Positions 7,934-16,043 of a DNA stretch of 64,000 nt are shown here, one piece after another. The notes under the pieces were generated by a model. It worked only from the letters and a program-made list of their open reading frames with translations, had not been told where the DNA came from and did not search any database. The DNA comes from Zavarzinia compransoris (GTDB taxonomy: Bacteria; Pseudomonadota; Alphaproteobacteria; Zavarziniales; Zavarziniaceae). Each line of letters begins with the position of its first letter. Position 1 is the first letter of the stretch. The stretch is taken from positions 1-64,000 of the forward strand of contig NZ_QGLF01000007.1 in NCBI RefSeq assembly GCF_003173055.1, in the 5' to 3' direction. The position numbers and the translations under genes are program-made.

Positions 7934-8731
7934 GTGACATCGACTCTGCTCAACGTCGAAGAGGCGGCGGCGCTGCTGCGCACCGCCGTCGCGACCGGCA
8001 CGCCCATCGCGCCGCTGCGCGACCGGGTGCAGACCCCGGATGCCGCCACCGCCTATGCCATCCAGGAAGCCAACACGAAGCATTGGCTCGGCGAGGGCCG
8101 CCGGCTGGTGGGCCGCAAGATCGGCGCGACGTCGAAGGCCGTGCAGGGCATGCTCGGCCTCGACCAGCCCGACTACGGCATGCTTTTCGCCGACATGGCC
8201 TTCGGCGACGGCGAGACCATCCCGGTTTCCCGCGTCAGCCAGCCCAAGGTGGAAGGCGAGATTGCCTTCTTCCTGAAGGACGATCTCGACGGCGATCGCC
8301 TCACCCTCGCCGATGTCCTGCATTCGATCGACTATGCCGTCGCCGCGATCGAGATCGTCGGCAGCCGCATCGCCGACTGGAACATCAAAATCGTCGATAC
8401 GGTGGCCGACAATGCCAGTTCGGGGCTCTATGTCCTCGGCAGCCAGCCGCAGCCGCTGACCGCTTTCGATCCCATTCTCTGCGGCATGGTCCTGTCGATC
8501 CGGGGCGAGCCGGCCTCGACCGGGGCGGGCGTCGCCTGCCTCGGCAATCCGCTGGTCGCGACCCTCTGGCTGGCGAAGAAAATGGTCGAGGTCGGCCGCC
8601 CGCTGAAGAAGGGCGACACCATCCTGTCCGGCGCGCTCGGGCCGCTGACCCCGGTCAAGGGCGGCGACGTCGTCGAATTGCGCATCAACGGCCTCGGCTC
8701 CGTCCGCTGCCGCTTCGAGGGGGAGGCCTGA
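7934..8731 (+). CDS. dmpE: 2-oxopent-4-enoate hydratase
   Basis: 265 residues from a GTG at 7934, preceded by AAGGA. The ATG at 7929 is out of frame and runs straight into a stop. The protein belongs to the hydratase/decarboxylase family with Mg2+-binding residues in the VEGEIAF and AIEIVGSRI regions. It hydrates 2-hydroxypenta-2,4-dienoate to 4-hydroxy-2-oxovalerate. It is paralogous to the decarboxylase encoded immediately after it; the IEIVGSR..DW form identifies this copy as the hydratase. Confidence 0.9.
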   Translation: MTSTLLNVEEAAALLRTAVATGTPIAPLRDRVQTPDAATAYAIQEANTKHWLGEGRRLVGRKIGATSKAVQGMLGLDQPDYGMLFADMAFGDGETIPVSRVSQPKVEGEIAFFLKDDLDGDRLTLADVLHSIDYAVAAIEIVGSRIADWNIKIVDTVADNASSGLYVLGSQPQPLTAFDPILCGMVLSIRGEPASTGAGVACLGNPLVATLWLAKKMVEVGRPLKKGDTILSGALGPLTPVKGGDVVELRINGLGSVRCRFEGEA

Positions 8732-8732
8732 G

Positions 8733-9503
8733 ATGACGGCCCTGCATGAACTGGCGGTCCGGGTCGACGAGGCGGCGCGCACCGCGACCGCGATCCCGCA
8801 GCTGACCAACGACCTGCCGGATCTCGGCATCGACGATGCCTATGCCATCCAGGCCCTGTCGATCCGCCGCCGACTGGAGCGCGGCGAGCGCCGCATCGGC
8901 GTGAAAATGGGCCTGACCAGCCGGGCCAAGATGATCCAGGTCGGCGTCGACGAGGTCATCTGGGGCCGGCTCACCGATGCCATGCTGCTCGAGGAAGGCG
9001 CGTCCCTGTCGAAGAAGCGCTACGTCCACCCAAGGGCGGAGCCCGAGGTGGTCTTCCTCATGGGCCGGCGCCTGTCGGGCCGGGTGACCGCGCTCGAAGC
9101 CATGGCCGCGGTCGAAGGGGTGGCGCCGGCGATGGAAATCATCGACAGCCGCTACCAGGCCTTCCGCTTCGCCCTGCCCGACGTGATCGCCGACAATTCC
9201 TCGTCGTCGGGCCTCGTCATCGGCAGTTTCGTCTCGCCGCGGGTCGACCTGTCCAATCTCGGCGTCGTGCTTTCGGTCAATGGGACGCCGCGCCAGATCG
9301 GCTCGACCGCGGCCATCCTCGGCAACCCGGTGCGTTCCCTGGTCGCGGCCGCGCGCATGGTGGCGCAATGGGGCGAGAGCCTGGAGCCGGGCGATCTCGT
9401 CATGGCCGGCGGCGTCACCGCCGCCCATGCGCTCAGCGTCGGCGAATATGTCGAAACCAATATCGAGGCGCTGGGCCGCGTCGCCATCACCGTGGGGGAA
9501 TGA
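8733..9503 (+). CDS. dmpH: 4-oxalocrotonate decarboxylase
   Basis: 256 residues. It decarboxylates 2-oxohex-3-enedioate to 2-oxopent-4-enoate and in known systems forms a tight complex with DmpE. The family signatures GVKMGLTSRAKM near residue 57 and PAMEIIDSRY near 131 separate it from the hydratase. One base separates it from dmpE, which matches the need for balanced expression of the two partners. Confidence 0.92.
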   Translation: MTALHELAVRVDEAARTATAIPQLTNDLPDLGIDDAYAIQALSIRRRLERGERRIGVKMGLTSRAKMIQVGVDEVIWGRLTDAMLLEEGASLSKKRYVHPRAEPEVVFLMGRRLSGRVTALEAMAAVEGVAPAMEIIDSRYQAFRFALPDVIADNSSSSGLVIGSFVSPRVDLSNLGVVLSVNGTPRQIGSTAAILGNPVRSLVAAARMVAQWGESLEPGDLVMAGGVTAAHALSVGEYVETNIEALGRVAITVGE

Positions 9504-9504
9504 G

Positions 9505-9693
9505 ATGCCGATCATCAACGTCACCCTGATCGAGGGGCGCACGCCGGAGGTGAAGCGGGCGTTGATCAAGGAATTGACCGACGCCGCGGAACGCGCCACC
9601 GGCACGCCGCGCAACGCCGTCCGTGTCATCATCTGGGAAGTGCCGGCGGCCAATTTCGCCGTCGCCGGCGTGCCCAAGTCGGAATCGCCATGA
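9505..9693 (+). CDS. dmpI: 4-oxalocrotonate tautomerase
   Basis: 62 residues beginning MPIINVTLIEGRTPE, so the processed protein starts with the catalytic Pro1. It isomerises 2-hydroxymuconate to 2-oxo-3-hexenedioate. Length and sequence match DmpI/XylH. The start overlaps the dmpH stop region (TGAGATG) and the 3' end overlaps the next gene by 4 bases. Confidence 0.93.
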   Translation: MPIINVTLIEGRTPEVKRALIKELTDAAERATGTPRNAVRVIIWEVPAANFAVAGVPKSESP

Positions 9694-10736
9694 CCGCGGC
9701 AAGCGCCCTGCAGGGCCAGGCCGCCGACGACCGCGCCGCGGTCGTCACGGTCGAGGGCGGCGGCAGTTTCGTGCAGGGGGCGGGCGATGCCTCCCTGTTG
9801 CAGGCGGCGCTCCGCGGTGGCTTGGGCCTGCCTTACGAATGTTCGTCGGGCGGCTGCGGCTCGTGCCGCATCCAGGTCGTCGAGGGCGAGGTCGAAAGCC
9901 TCTGGCCCGAGGCGCCGGGCCTGTCGCCCCGCGACCGCCGCAAGGGCCTGCAACTCGCCTGCCAGACCAGGGCCTGCGGCAATGCCACCATCAAGGTCAC
10001 CTTGGATGGCCATTGCGTGCCGAAAGTGCCGCCCAGGGTGATGCATCTTACCCTGGTCTCGGCCCGGGACCTGACGCGGGACATCCGCGAATTCCGCTTC
10101 GCCGCCCCGGGACCGGCCGAATTCATCGCCGGCCAATACGCCATCCTGCGCCTGCCGGACGGCCTGCGCCGCTGCTATTCCATGTCGAACCTGCCGAACG
10201 CGGAGGGTTACTGGGAATTCCAGATCAAGCGGGTGCCGGGCGGCAAGGCCAGCAACGGCCTGTTCGACATGGCGCCGGGCGCGGTCATCGGTCTCGACGG
10301 CCCCTATGGCCTTGCCCATCTGGTCGCGGAGTCCGCTCGTCCGGTGGTCTGCATCGCCGGCGGTTCCGGCCTGGCCCCCATGGTCTCGATCGCCCGGGCG
10401 GTCGGCGCCGATCCGGCGCGGCAGCTCGACTTCTTCTACGGCGGCCGCACGGCGGCGGATGTCTGCGGCGAAGCCCATCTTGCCGGCCTGCCCGGCTTCG
10501 GCGACACGCTGCGTTACCACCCGGTGGTGTCCAGCCTGGACGATCCCCTCAGCGCCGGCTGGACCGGGCTTTCGGGCTTCGTGCATGAGGTCGTCGGCCG
10601 TCACCAGGGCGACCGGCTTCGCGAGGCGGAAATCTATTTCGCCGGGCCGCCGCCCATGGCCGAGGCCCTGCAACGCCTGCTGATGCTCGACCTCAAGGTG
10701 CCCTTCGGCCAGATCCACTACGACCGCTTCTTCTGA
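9690..10736 (+). CDS. Second NADH-dependent [2Fe-2S] flavin reductase, TmoF/XylA-like
   Basis: 348 residues. The N-terminal plant-type ferredoxin domain has C51, C56, C59 and C91; an FAD motif RCYSMSN and a NAD motif GGSGLAPM follow; the protein ends IHYDRFF, like toluene-monooxygenase reductases (TmoF/TouF). It differs from DmpP in the FAD motif and C-terminus, so it is not a recent duplicate. No second oxygenase is visible in the window. It could serve an oxygenase elsewhere or act as an alternative donor to the phenol hydroxylase or to DmpQ. It overlaps dmpI by 4 bases, so it is a true operon member. Confidence 0.8.
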   Translation: MTAASALQGQAADDRAAVVTVEGGGSFVQGAGDASLLQAALRGGLGLPYECSSGGCGSCRIQVVEGEVESLWPEAPGLSPRDRRKGLQLACQTRACGNATIKVTLDGHCVPKVPPRVMHLTLVSARDLTRDIREFRFAAPGPAEFIAGQYAILRLPDGLRRCYSMSNLPNAEGYWEFQIKRVPGGKASNGLFDMAPGAVIGLDGPYGLAHLVAESARPVVCIAGGSGLAPMVSIARAVGADPARQLDFFYGGRTAADVCGEAHLAGLPGFGDTLRYHPVVSSLDDPLSAGWTGLSGFVHEVVGRHQGDRLREAEIYFAGPPPMAEALQRLLMLDLKVPFGQIHYDRFF

Positions 10737-10750
10737 GGCCAAGACCAACA

Positions 10751-11578
10751 ATGGAAACGAACCCGGAAATCGGCCGGCGCATCGTGGCCGGCGGCATCGC
10801 CACCAATTACCACGATCTCGGCCAGGGCCAGCCCCTGCTGCTCATCCACGGCTCCGGTCCCGGGGTCTCGGCCTATGCCAACTGGCGCCTGACCATGGCG
10901 CCGCTGTCGGCACGGCGGCGGGTGCTGGCCCCCGATATCCTGGGCTTCGGCTATACCGAAAGCCCGCCGGGGCTCGAATTCTCGCTCGATCGTGCGGTCG
11001 GGCACCTGACCGCCTTCATCGATGCCCTCGATCTCGGTCCGGTCGATATCGTCGGCAATTCCTTCGGCGGCGCGCTTGCCCTGGCGCTGACCGTCCGCGC
11101 GCCGGAACGGGTGCGCCGCCTCGTGCTGATGGGCGCGGCCGGCATCGAATTCCCCCTGACCGACGGTCTCGACCGGGTCTGGGGCTATGAGCCGTCGCTC
11201 GAAAACATGCGGCAATTGATCGGGATCTTTTCCTTCGATGCCGCGCGGGCGACCGACGACCTCGTCCGCCTGCGTTACGAGGCGAGTATCAGGCCCGGGT
11301 TCCAGGAGCGCTTCTCGGCCCTGTTTCCGGCGCCGCGCCAGCGCTGGGTTTCGGCCCTGGCGACGCCCGAGCACGCGATCGCCGCGATCGACAAGCCGGC
11401 CTTGGTCCTGCACGGCCGCGAGGACCGGGTGATCCCGCCGAGCAACGCCGAACGCCTGTTCCGCCTGCTGCCCCGGGCGGAACTGCACATGTTCGGCCGC
11501 TGCGGGCATTGGACGCAGATCGAACATGCCGCGCGGTTCAATGCCCTGGTCGACGATTTCCTGGCGGGTGAGCCATGA
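10751..11578 (+). CDS. dmpD: 2-hydroxymuconic semialdehyde hydrolase
   Basis: 275 residues, alpha/beta hydrolase of the meta-cleavage-product hydrolase family. It hydrolyses the ring-fission product (or methyl-ketone analogues) to 2-oxopent-4-enoate and a carboxylate. Nucleophile S104 lies in GNSFGG; the acid is in HGREDRVIP and the histidine in CGHWTQIE. In Pseudomonas dmp operons this gene follows dmpC; here it is moved to near the end, after the second reductase. Having both DmpD and DmpC/I/H allows both hydrolytic and dehydrogenative branches. Confidence 0.9.
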   Translation: METNPEIGRRIVAGGIATNYHDLGQGQPLLLIHGSGPGVSAYANWRLTMAPLSARRRVLAPDILGFGYTESPPGLEFSLDRAVGHLTAFIDALDLGPVDIVGNSFGGALALALTVRAPERVRRLVLMGAAGIEFPLTDGLDRVWGYEPSLENMRQLIGIFSFDAARATDDLVRLRYEASIRPGFQERFSALFPAPRQRWVSALATPEHAIAAIDKPALVLHGREDRVIPPSNAERLFRLLPRAELHMFGRCGHWTQIEHAARFNALVDDFLAGEP

Positions 11579-12957
11579 GGTGGCGCTACCTGCTGGCCGC
11601 CCTGGCGGCCTTGGCGCTGCCGGCGGTCCCGGCCGCGGCGGCGGATTGGGTCGACGAATGGCAGGCGCTGGCGGCGCGGACGGGGTTCGAAGGGCACCGC
11701 AAGTTCGCCGACCTGCTGGCCGATCCGGCGGCCATCGCCCTGGTCCGCGACTGGGACGCCTATCGCGGCTATTCCGCCCGCAGCCTGATCGCCGCCGCCA
11801 AGCTCCCGCCCGAACTGAAGCCCGGCCTCGAAATCACCGCCGCCGACGCCGGCCGATACCCCTGGCTGAAGGACGTCCTGCCCGCGCCCAGCTACGACCG
11901 CCTGATGTCCAGCGACTGGTTCCGCTGGAAGAAGATCCGCATCGTCCCCACCACCCCTTACGTCGCCTCGCGCAAGCGCCTGGAGGCGACCAGGGCCGCC
12001 GGCGCCTTCTCCATCAGCCCCAAGGGCGAGTTGCTCGACGCCAAGGGCAATTTCGCCATGCTCACCGAGGCCGGCCTGCCCTATATCAAGCCCGCCAACG
12101 GCCTCGAACTCTACTGGGCCTTCCTTTCGCGCGGCGTCGGCAACGACAATGCCGCCCTGAAGCCCATGGAACTCGTCTCCTGCCAGCCGGACAACCGGGT
12201 CGAGCGGCGTTACGTCATGCATCTCTGGTGGCAGAAGATGCACGGGCGGGTCGACGTCAACCCGCTCGGCGCGATCCGGGGCGAGGACGACACGGTCGAG
12301 GCCGGCTCCATCGTCTTCCTCGCCCCGCGCGACATCAAGGGCTTGGCCGCGGTGCGGCGGCGCTTCGCCTCGGCCGACAAGCCGGACGCCTTCCTCGGCT
12401 ATGTCCCGACCATGAAGCGCACCCGCATCCTCGGCGGCACCGACACCCAGGACCCCATGACCCCGGGGATCGAGGCGACCTGGGACGAATGGCGCCAGTC
12501 CTGGCTGAAGCCGGATCCGCGCAAGTTCGATTTCAACATCGTCGGCGAGACTTTCATCCTGTCGCAGCCGGAGGTGGGCCATGCCTATGACCCGGCGCAA
12601 TATGCCGGCAACGAGTGCGAGATCGAGACCATCGACCTCGAACTGCGGCCGGTGTGGATCCTCGAGGTGGTCGACAAGACGGGCAACTACGTCTACGGCC
12701 GGCGCCGTCTCTATATCGACAAGGAATTCCACTACGCCCAGTACCAGGAAATGTACGACCAGCGCGGCCGGCTGTGGCGGGTGCTGGACGACGCCGGTGA
12801 CTTCGACCCGGCGACCGGCCTGTGGATGGCCCGCAACTATGTCCTCTGGAACGTGATCGGCAACCGCTACAACCGCATCACCATGCAGGCCGATTGGTCC
12901 ATCCTCACCCAGGACATGGCCCGCTTCCTCGATATCGAACGCCTGCGCGACTACTGA
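11575..12957 (+). CDS. DUF1329 family exported protein
   Basis: 460 residues with an N-terminal signal peptide (residues about 1-22, ending AAA). The body is a DUF1329 domain with the usual WKGIxVxPTTP-like and LYWAFLSRG segments. DUF1329 proteins resemble LolB/LppX-type lipid-binding folds and often accompany DUF1302 porin-like proteins. The gene overlaps dmpD by 4 bases (ATGA), so it is co-expressed with phenol breakdown. A role in moving the aromatic or a surfactant-like compound across the outer membrane is inference. Two further DUF1329 genes occur in this window. Confidence 0.85.
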   Translation: MRWRYLLAALAALALPAVPAAAADWVDEWQALAARTGFEGHRKFADLLADPAAIALVRDWDAYRGYSARSLIAAAKLPPELKPGLEITAADAGRYPWLKDVLPAPSYDRLMSSDWFRWKKIRIVPTTPYVASRKRLEATRAAGAFSISPKGELLDAKGNFAMLTEAGLPYIKPANGLELYWAFLSRGVGNDNAALKPMELVSCQPDNRVERRYVMHLWWQKMHGRVDVNPLGAIRGEDDTVEAGSIVFLAPRDIKGLAAVRRRFASADKPDAFLGYVPTMKRTRILGGTDTQDPMTPGIEATWDEWRQSWLKPDPRKFDFNIVGETFILSQPEVGHAYDPAQYAGNECEIETIDLELRPVWILEVVDKTGNYVYGRRRLYIDKEFHYAQYQEMYDQRGRLWRVLDDAGDFDPATGLWMARNYVLWNVIGNRYNRITMQADWSILTQDMARFLDIERLRDY

Positions 12958-13012
12958 CGCCCAAGGGCCCGCTTGCGCCCCCCGCCCCGGGGGCGCGGAG
13001 GGGGCGGGCCCG

Positions 13013-13050
13013 GCCGGGTCCCGTCGTCGGCGGCGACGCCGGGACCCGGC
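13013..13050. terminator. Hairpin terminator between the phenol operon and the convergent cyclase
   Basis: GCCGGGTCCCG (13013-13023) pairs perfectly with CGGGACCCGGC (13040-13050) around a 16-base GC-rich loop. It lies between convergent genes and can act on both strands. The T-tract is weak (CCCCTATTT), so this is a likely rather than certain terminator. Confidence 0.6.
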
Positions 13051-13054
13051 TCCC

Positions 13055-15181
13055 CTATTTCGATTCGAGGGTGTAGCGGCCGTCCCAATCCTCGGGCGGC
13101 GGGTCCAGGCGATAGACCAGGGCGCGGGCGCGATAGACGGCGGCGACCGGGTCCTCCGCCTCCAGCCTGGCGAAGGCCGCCTCCGCCGCCGCGAAGTCGC
13201 GCTTCAGGTAGAGGTCGAGGGCGGCGATGAAACCCTCGACCTGCCGCAGCCGCTCGGCCGGGACGTCGGCGCGCCGGCCGACCAGCTCGAAGATCGGCAC
13301 GGGCAGCGACTTGCCCTTGACCACCAGCCGGTCGAGCGGGCGCAGCACGAAGTCGGGCCCCAGCCGCTCTGCCGTCGGCCCGCTGAGGATGATCTTGCTG
13401 CCGTAGTGATTGTTGGCGCTTTCCAGCCGCGAGGCGAGATTCACCACGTCGCCGGTGACCGTATAGTTCAGCCGGGTGCGCGAGCCCATGTTGCCCACCA
13501 CCGCCTCGCCGCTGGCGATGCCGATGCGGGTGCCGAGGGGCTTCAGCCCGAAATTCGGCACCACCACGGTGCGGTTGAATTCGGCCAGCGCGGCCTGGGC
13601 GTCGAGCGCGGCTTCGGCCGCCAGGCGCTCCGCCTCCTCCTGGGTCAGGGGCGCGCCCCAGATCGCCATCACCGCATCGCCGATGAATTTGTCGATATAG
13701 CCGTCGCGCTTCTCGATCGCCTGGGTGATCACGGTCAGATATTCGTTCACCACGTCGACGAAACGTTCCGGCGTCGCCGCCAGCCGCTCGCTGAGCGAGG
13801 TGAAGCCGACCATGTCCGAGAAGAAGACGGTGACATGGCGCCGCTCGCCGCCGAGGCTGAGGGCATCCGCATCCTCGGCCAGCCGGTCGACCAGGGTCGG
13901 CGCCAGATAATGGCGGAACGCGTGGTGGATGCGCCGCCGCCCGCCGTCCTCGATCACGAAGCGATAGGCATAGAGGCCGGCGAAGAGGACGACGGCGCCG
14001 ACGGCGAGCGGCAGCACGGGGACGACGACCCCGGCGGCGAAAGCCTGCACGGCGCCGGCGAAGAGAATGGCGATGGCGCCCGCGCCGACCAGGGCGCCCA
14101 GCGCCGGCTTCAGCTGGAAGAAGGCGATGTCGAGCAGCGCGAACCAGACGAGGCAAAGCAGGACGGTCGCGGTCAGGGGCAGGGGGATGAGCCAGGCGCC
14201 CTTGGCGATCGTATTGATGGCGGCGGCATGGATCAGCACCCCGGGCATGGAGGAGCGGGCGGCCAGCGGGCGGAAGCGCTCGGGATCGGCGGCGACGCGG
14301 CAGCGCGGCGGGTCGCGGCTGTCGTCGCCTTCGGTCAGGGCATAGCGCTTGGCGCCGCGGAAGCGGTCCTCGATGTCCAGCACCTCGCCGATCAGGACGA
14401 TCTTGTCCTTGAAGGCGCGGGCCATATAGTCGGTATCGCCGGCCTCGATGCAGGCGTGGATGTCGGCCAGGCTGTAGGTCGGGACATCGCCGGGGCCGGT
14501 GTTGAAATTGATCAGGAAATCCTGTTCCGGCACGCGGAAGCCGCCCCTGGCCGCCAGTTCGGTGCCGAAGGAGGTCACGGTGCCGGCCCCGCCTTCCAGG
14601 CGGTAGCGGGCGATATAGGTCCGGACCACGTCGTCCGGATCGAAGGTGAGGTTGAGAAGGCGGATATTGGCGTCGCCCCGCGCCGCCACCCGCTGGCCGG
14701 GGTGGGGGCGCAGCACGTCGCGCGACAGGCGCGCCTCGCCCAGCACCAGCTTGCCCGCATCCGCCGCCTTGCGCAGGCTGATCAGGAACGGCCGGTCGCG
14801 GCCGGCCAGCAGTTCCGGCCGGTCCAGGGTGACCGGATAGATGACGTCGAAGCCGACCGCGGTCGCCCCGGCCCCGACCAGCCCGTCCAGCAGGCGGGCA
14901 AGCTGCGGCGTCCAGGCCACTTTCGGCGTCTCGGCGAAGGGCGGCGTGTGATAGGTCTGCTCGTCGATGGCGACGAGGACGACGTCCGAGCGCTCGGGCG
15001 GGAACAGCGGCCCGAACAGGGCGTGGCGCGCCGGGATCAGGAAATCGATCCCGGCCCGGGCCAGAAACTGGAACGGCCCGGTCAGGGTACAGGCCGTCAG
15101 CAGCAGGATCAGCGCCCCCGAAATCCCCAGCCGGCGGCGCAGCAGCGCCGCCCGTCCGAGAAAGCCGCTAGGGCTTGGCAA
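13055..15181 (-). CDS. CHASE2-domain membrane adenylate/guanylate cyclase
   Basis: 708 residues. One membrane segment (about 18-38) leads into an extracytoplasmic CHASE2 sensor (about 60-320). Three more hydrophobic helices (about 335-415) and a class III nucleotide cyclase domain (about 455-600) follow. Metal-binding aspartates are seen in FFSDMVGFTSLSER and FIGDAVMAIWG, and the NLASRLE segment is present. The tail may be a short helical repeat. It probably makes cAMP in response to a periplasmic cue. Its 5' end overlaps the upstream secreted-protein gene by 14 bases, indicating a two-gene operon. Confidence 0.88.
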   Translation of the reverse strand: MPSPSGFLGRAALLRRRLGISGALILLLTACTLTGPFQFLARAGIDFLIPARHALFGPLFPPERSDVVLVAIDEQTYHTPPFAETPKVAWTPQLARLLDGLVGAGATAVGFDVIYPVTLDRPELLAGRDRPFLISLRKAADAGKLVLGEARLSRDVLRPHPGQRVAARGDANIRLLNLTFDPDDVVRTYIARYRLEGGAGTVTSFGTELAARGGFRVPEQDFLINFNTGPGDVPTYSLADIHACIEAGDTDYMARAFKDKIVLIGEVLDIEDRFRGAKRYALTEGDDSRDPPRCRVAADPERFRPLAARSSMPGVLIHAAAINTIAKGAWLIPLPLTATVLLCLVWFALLDIAFFQLKPALGALVGAGAIAILFAGAVQAFAAGVVVPVLPLAVGAVVLFAGLYAYRFVIEDGGRRRIHHAFRHYLAPTLVDRLAEDADALSLGGERRHVTVFFSDMVGFTSLSERLAATPERFVDVVNEYLTVITQAIEKRDGYIDKFIGDAVMAIWGAPLTQEEAERLAAEAALDAQAALAEFNRTVVVPNFGLKPLGTRIGIASGEAVVGNMGSRTRLNYTVTGDVVNLASRLESANNHYGSKIILSGPTAERLGPDFVLRPLDRLVVKGKSLPVPIFELVGRRADVPAERLRQVEGFIAALDLYLKRDFAAAEAAFARLEAEDPVAAVYRARALVYRLDPPPEDWDGRYTLESK

Positions 15182-15923
15182 CCGGCACCAGGCGATTGGC
15201 CAGCGTGTCCGGCACGGCGAGGGTCGGGTCGATCGAGAAACGCGCGACGCCGATCACCGCGCCGCCCGACCGCACCTCGACCCGATAGGGAATATTGGGC
15301 GTGAGGCGCGGCGCCGAGGCCGGATACTCGATATGGCCGTCCGTGCCCTGGCCGCTCCACACCAGTTCGGCGGGCGCGCGACCGGCGTTGTAGATGCGCA
15401 CCTCGGCGGCACCGCCAGCCAGCCAGCGGAAGGCCGGGCTGCCGGAACGGATCACCCGGTCCTCCTCGGTATCGCCGAGCAGGTCGCCGGTGCCGCGCAC
15501 CACGACCGCCCCCGCCTCGGTGGCGCCGGCGCCGATTTCAGCGGCGGCGACCTGGCAATTGGCGGCGACGGTCGAGGTGACCTTGCCGCCCTCGGCGGTG
15601 GCGCCATTGGGGCTGAAGCTCACCTTGCCGCCGACGATCGTCTCGCTGCGGCAGCCGGACAGATAGGACACCACCAGCCTGCCGTCGGTGCCGAGGTCGA
15701 AGCTCTGGCCGGCGAAGATGAAATCCATGAAGCCGATGCCGCCGGTGCCCGACACATCCTCGACCACGGCGATCGCATTGGTGCCGAGATGGGCGAGCGG
15801 CGCCTGGGCCCGCGCCGGCGCGAGGGCGGTGCCGAACAGCGCCAGGGCGGCGCCGATAGCGGCGAAGGTGACGCGTGCCGAGCCAAACCCCCGGCCCCGC
15901 ATCCGGTCAAAGACGTTCATCAT
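15168..15923 (-). CDS. Secreted FecR-like/unknown protein paired with the CHASE2 cyclase
   Basis: 251 residues from the first of two adjacent ATGs (15923), preceded by GGAAG. A signal peptide ends at PARAQA near residue 40. The middle (GQSFDLGTDGRLVVSYLSGC and an acidic beta-rich stretch) has the flavour of a FecR-type beta helix. The C-terminal part looks like a second beta-rich domain. Similar secreted proteins are often encoded before CHASE2 cyclases, so it is probably the sensor's periplasmic partner. The function is not proven by sequence. Confidence 0.6.
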   Translation of the reverse strand: MMNVFDRMRGRGFGSARVTFAAIGAALALFGTALAPARAQAPLAHLGTNAIAVVEDVSGTGGIGFMDFIFAGQSFDLGTDGRLVVSYLSGCRSETIVGGKVSFSPNGATAEGGKVTSTVAANCQVAAAEIGAGATEAGAVVVRGTGDLLGDTEEDRVIRSGSPAFRWLAGGAAEVRIYNAGRAPAELVWSGQGTDGHIEYPASAPRLTPNIPYRVEVRSGGAVIGVARFSIDPTLAVPDTLANRLVPVAKP

Positions 15924-16043
15924 GGCCTTCCGTTCACATGAAGCGCCATGCCCCCCGGGGATGGCGCCATGGAAGAACAGTAGGATTATCACCGATTTAA
16001 CGCTGTGACGCCAGTCACCCTAAATCAAGCATGGCACCCGAAT

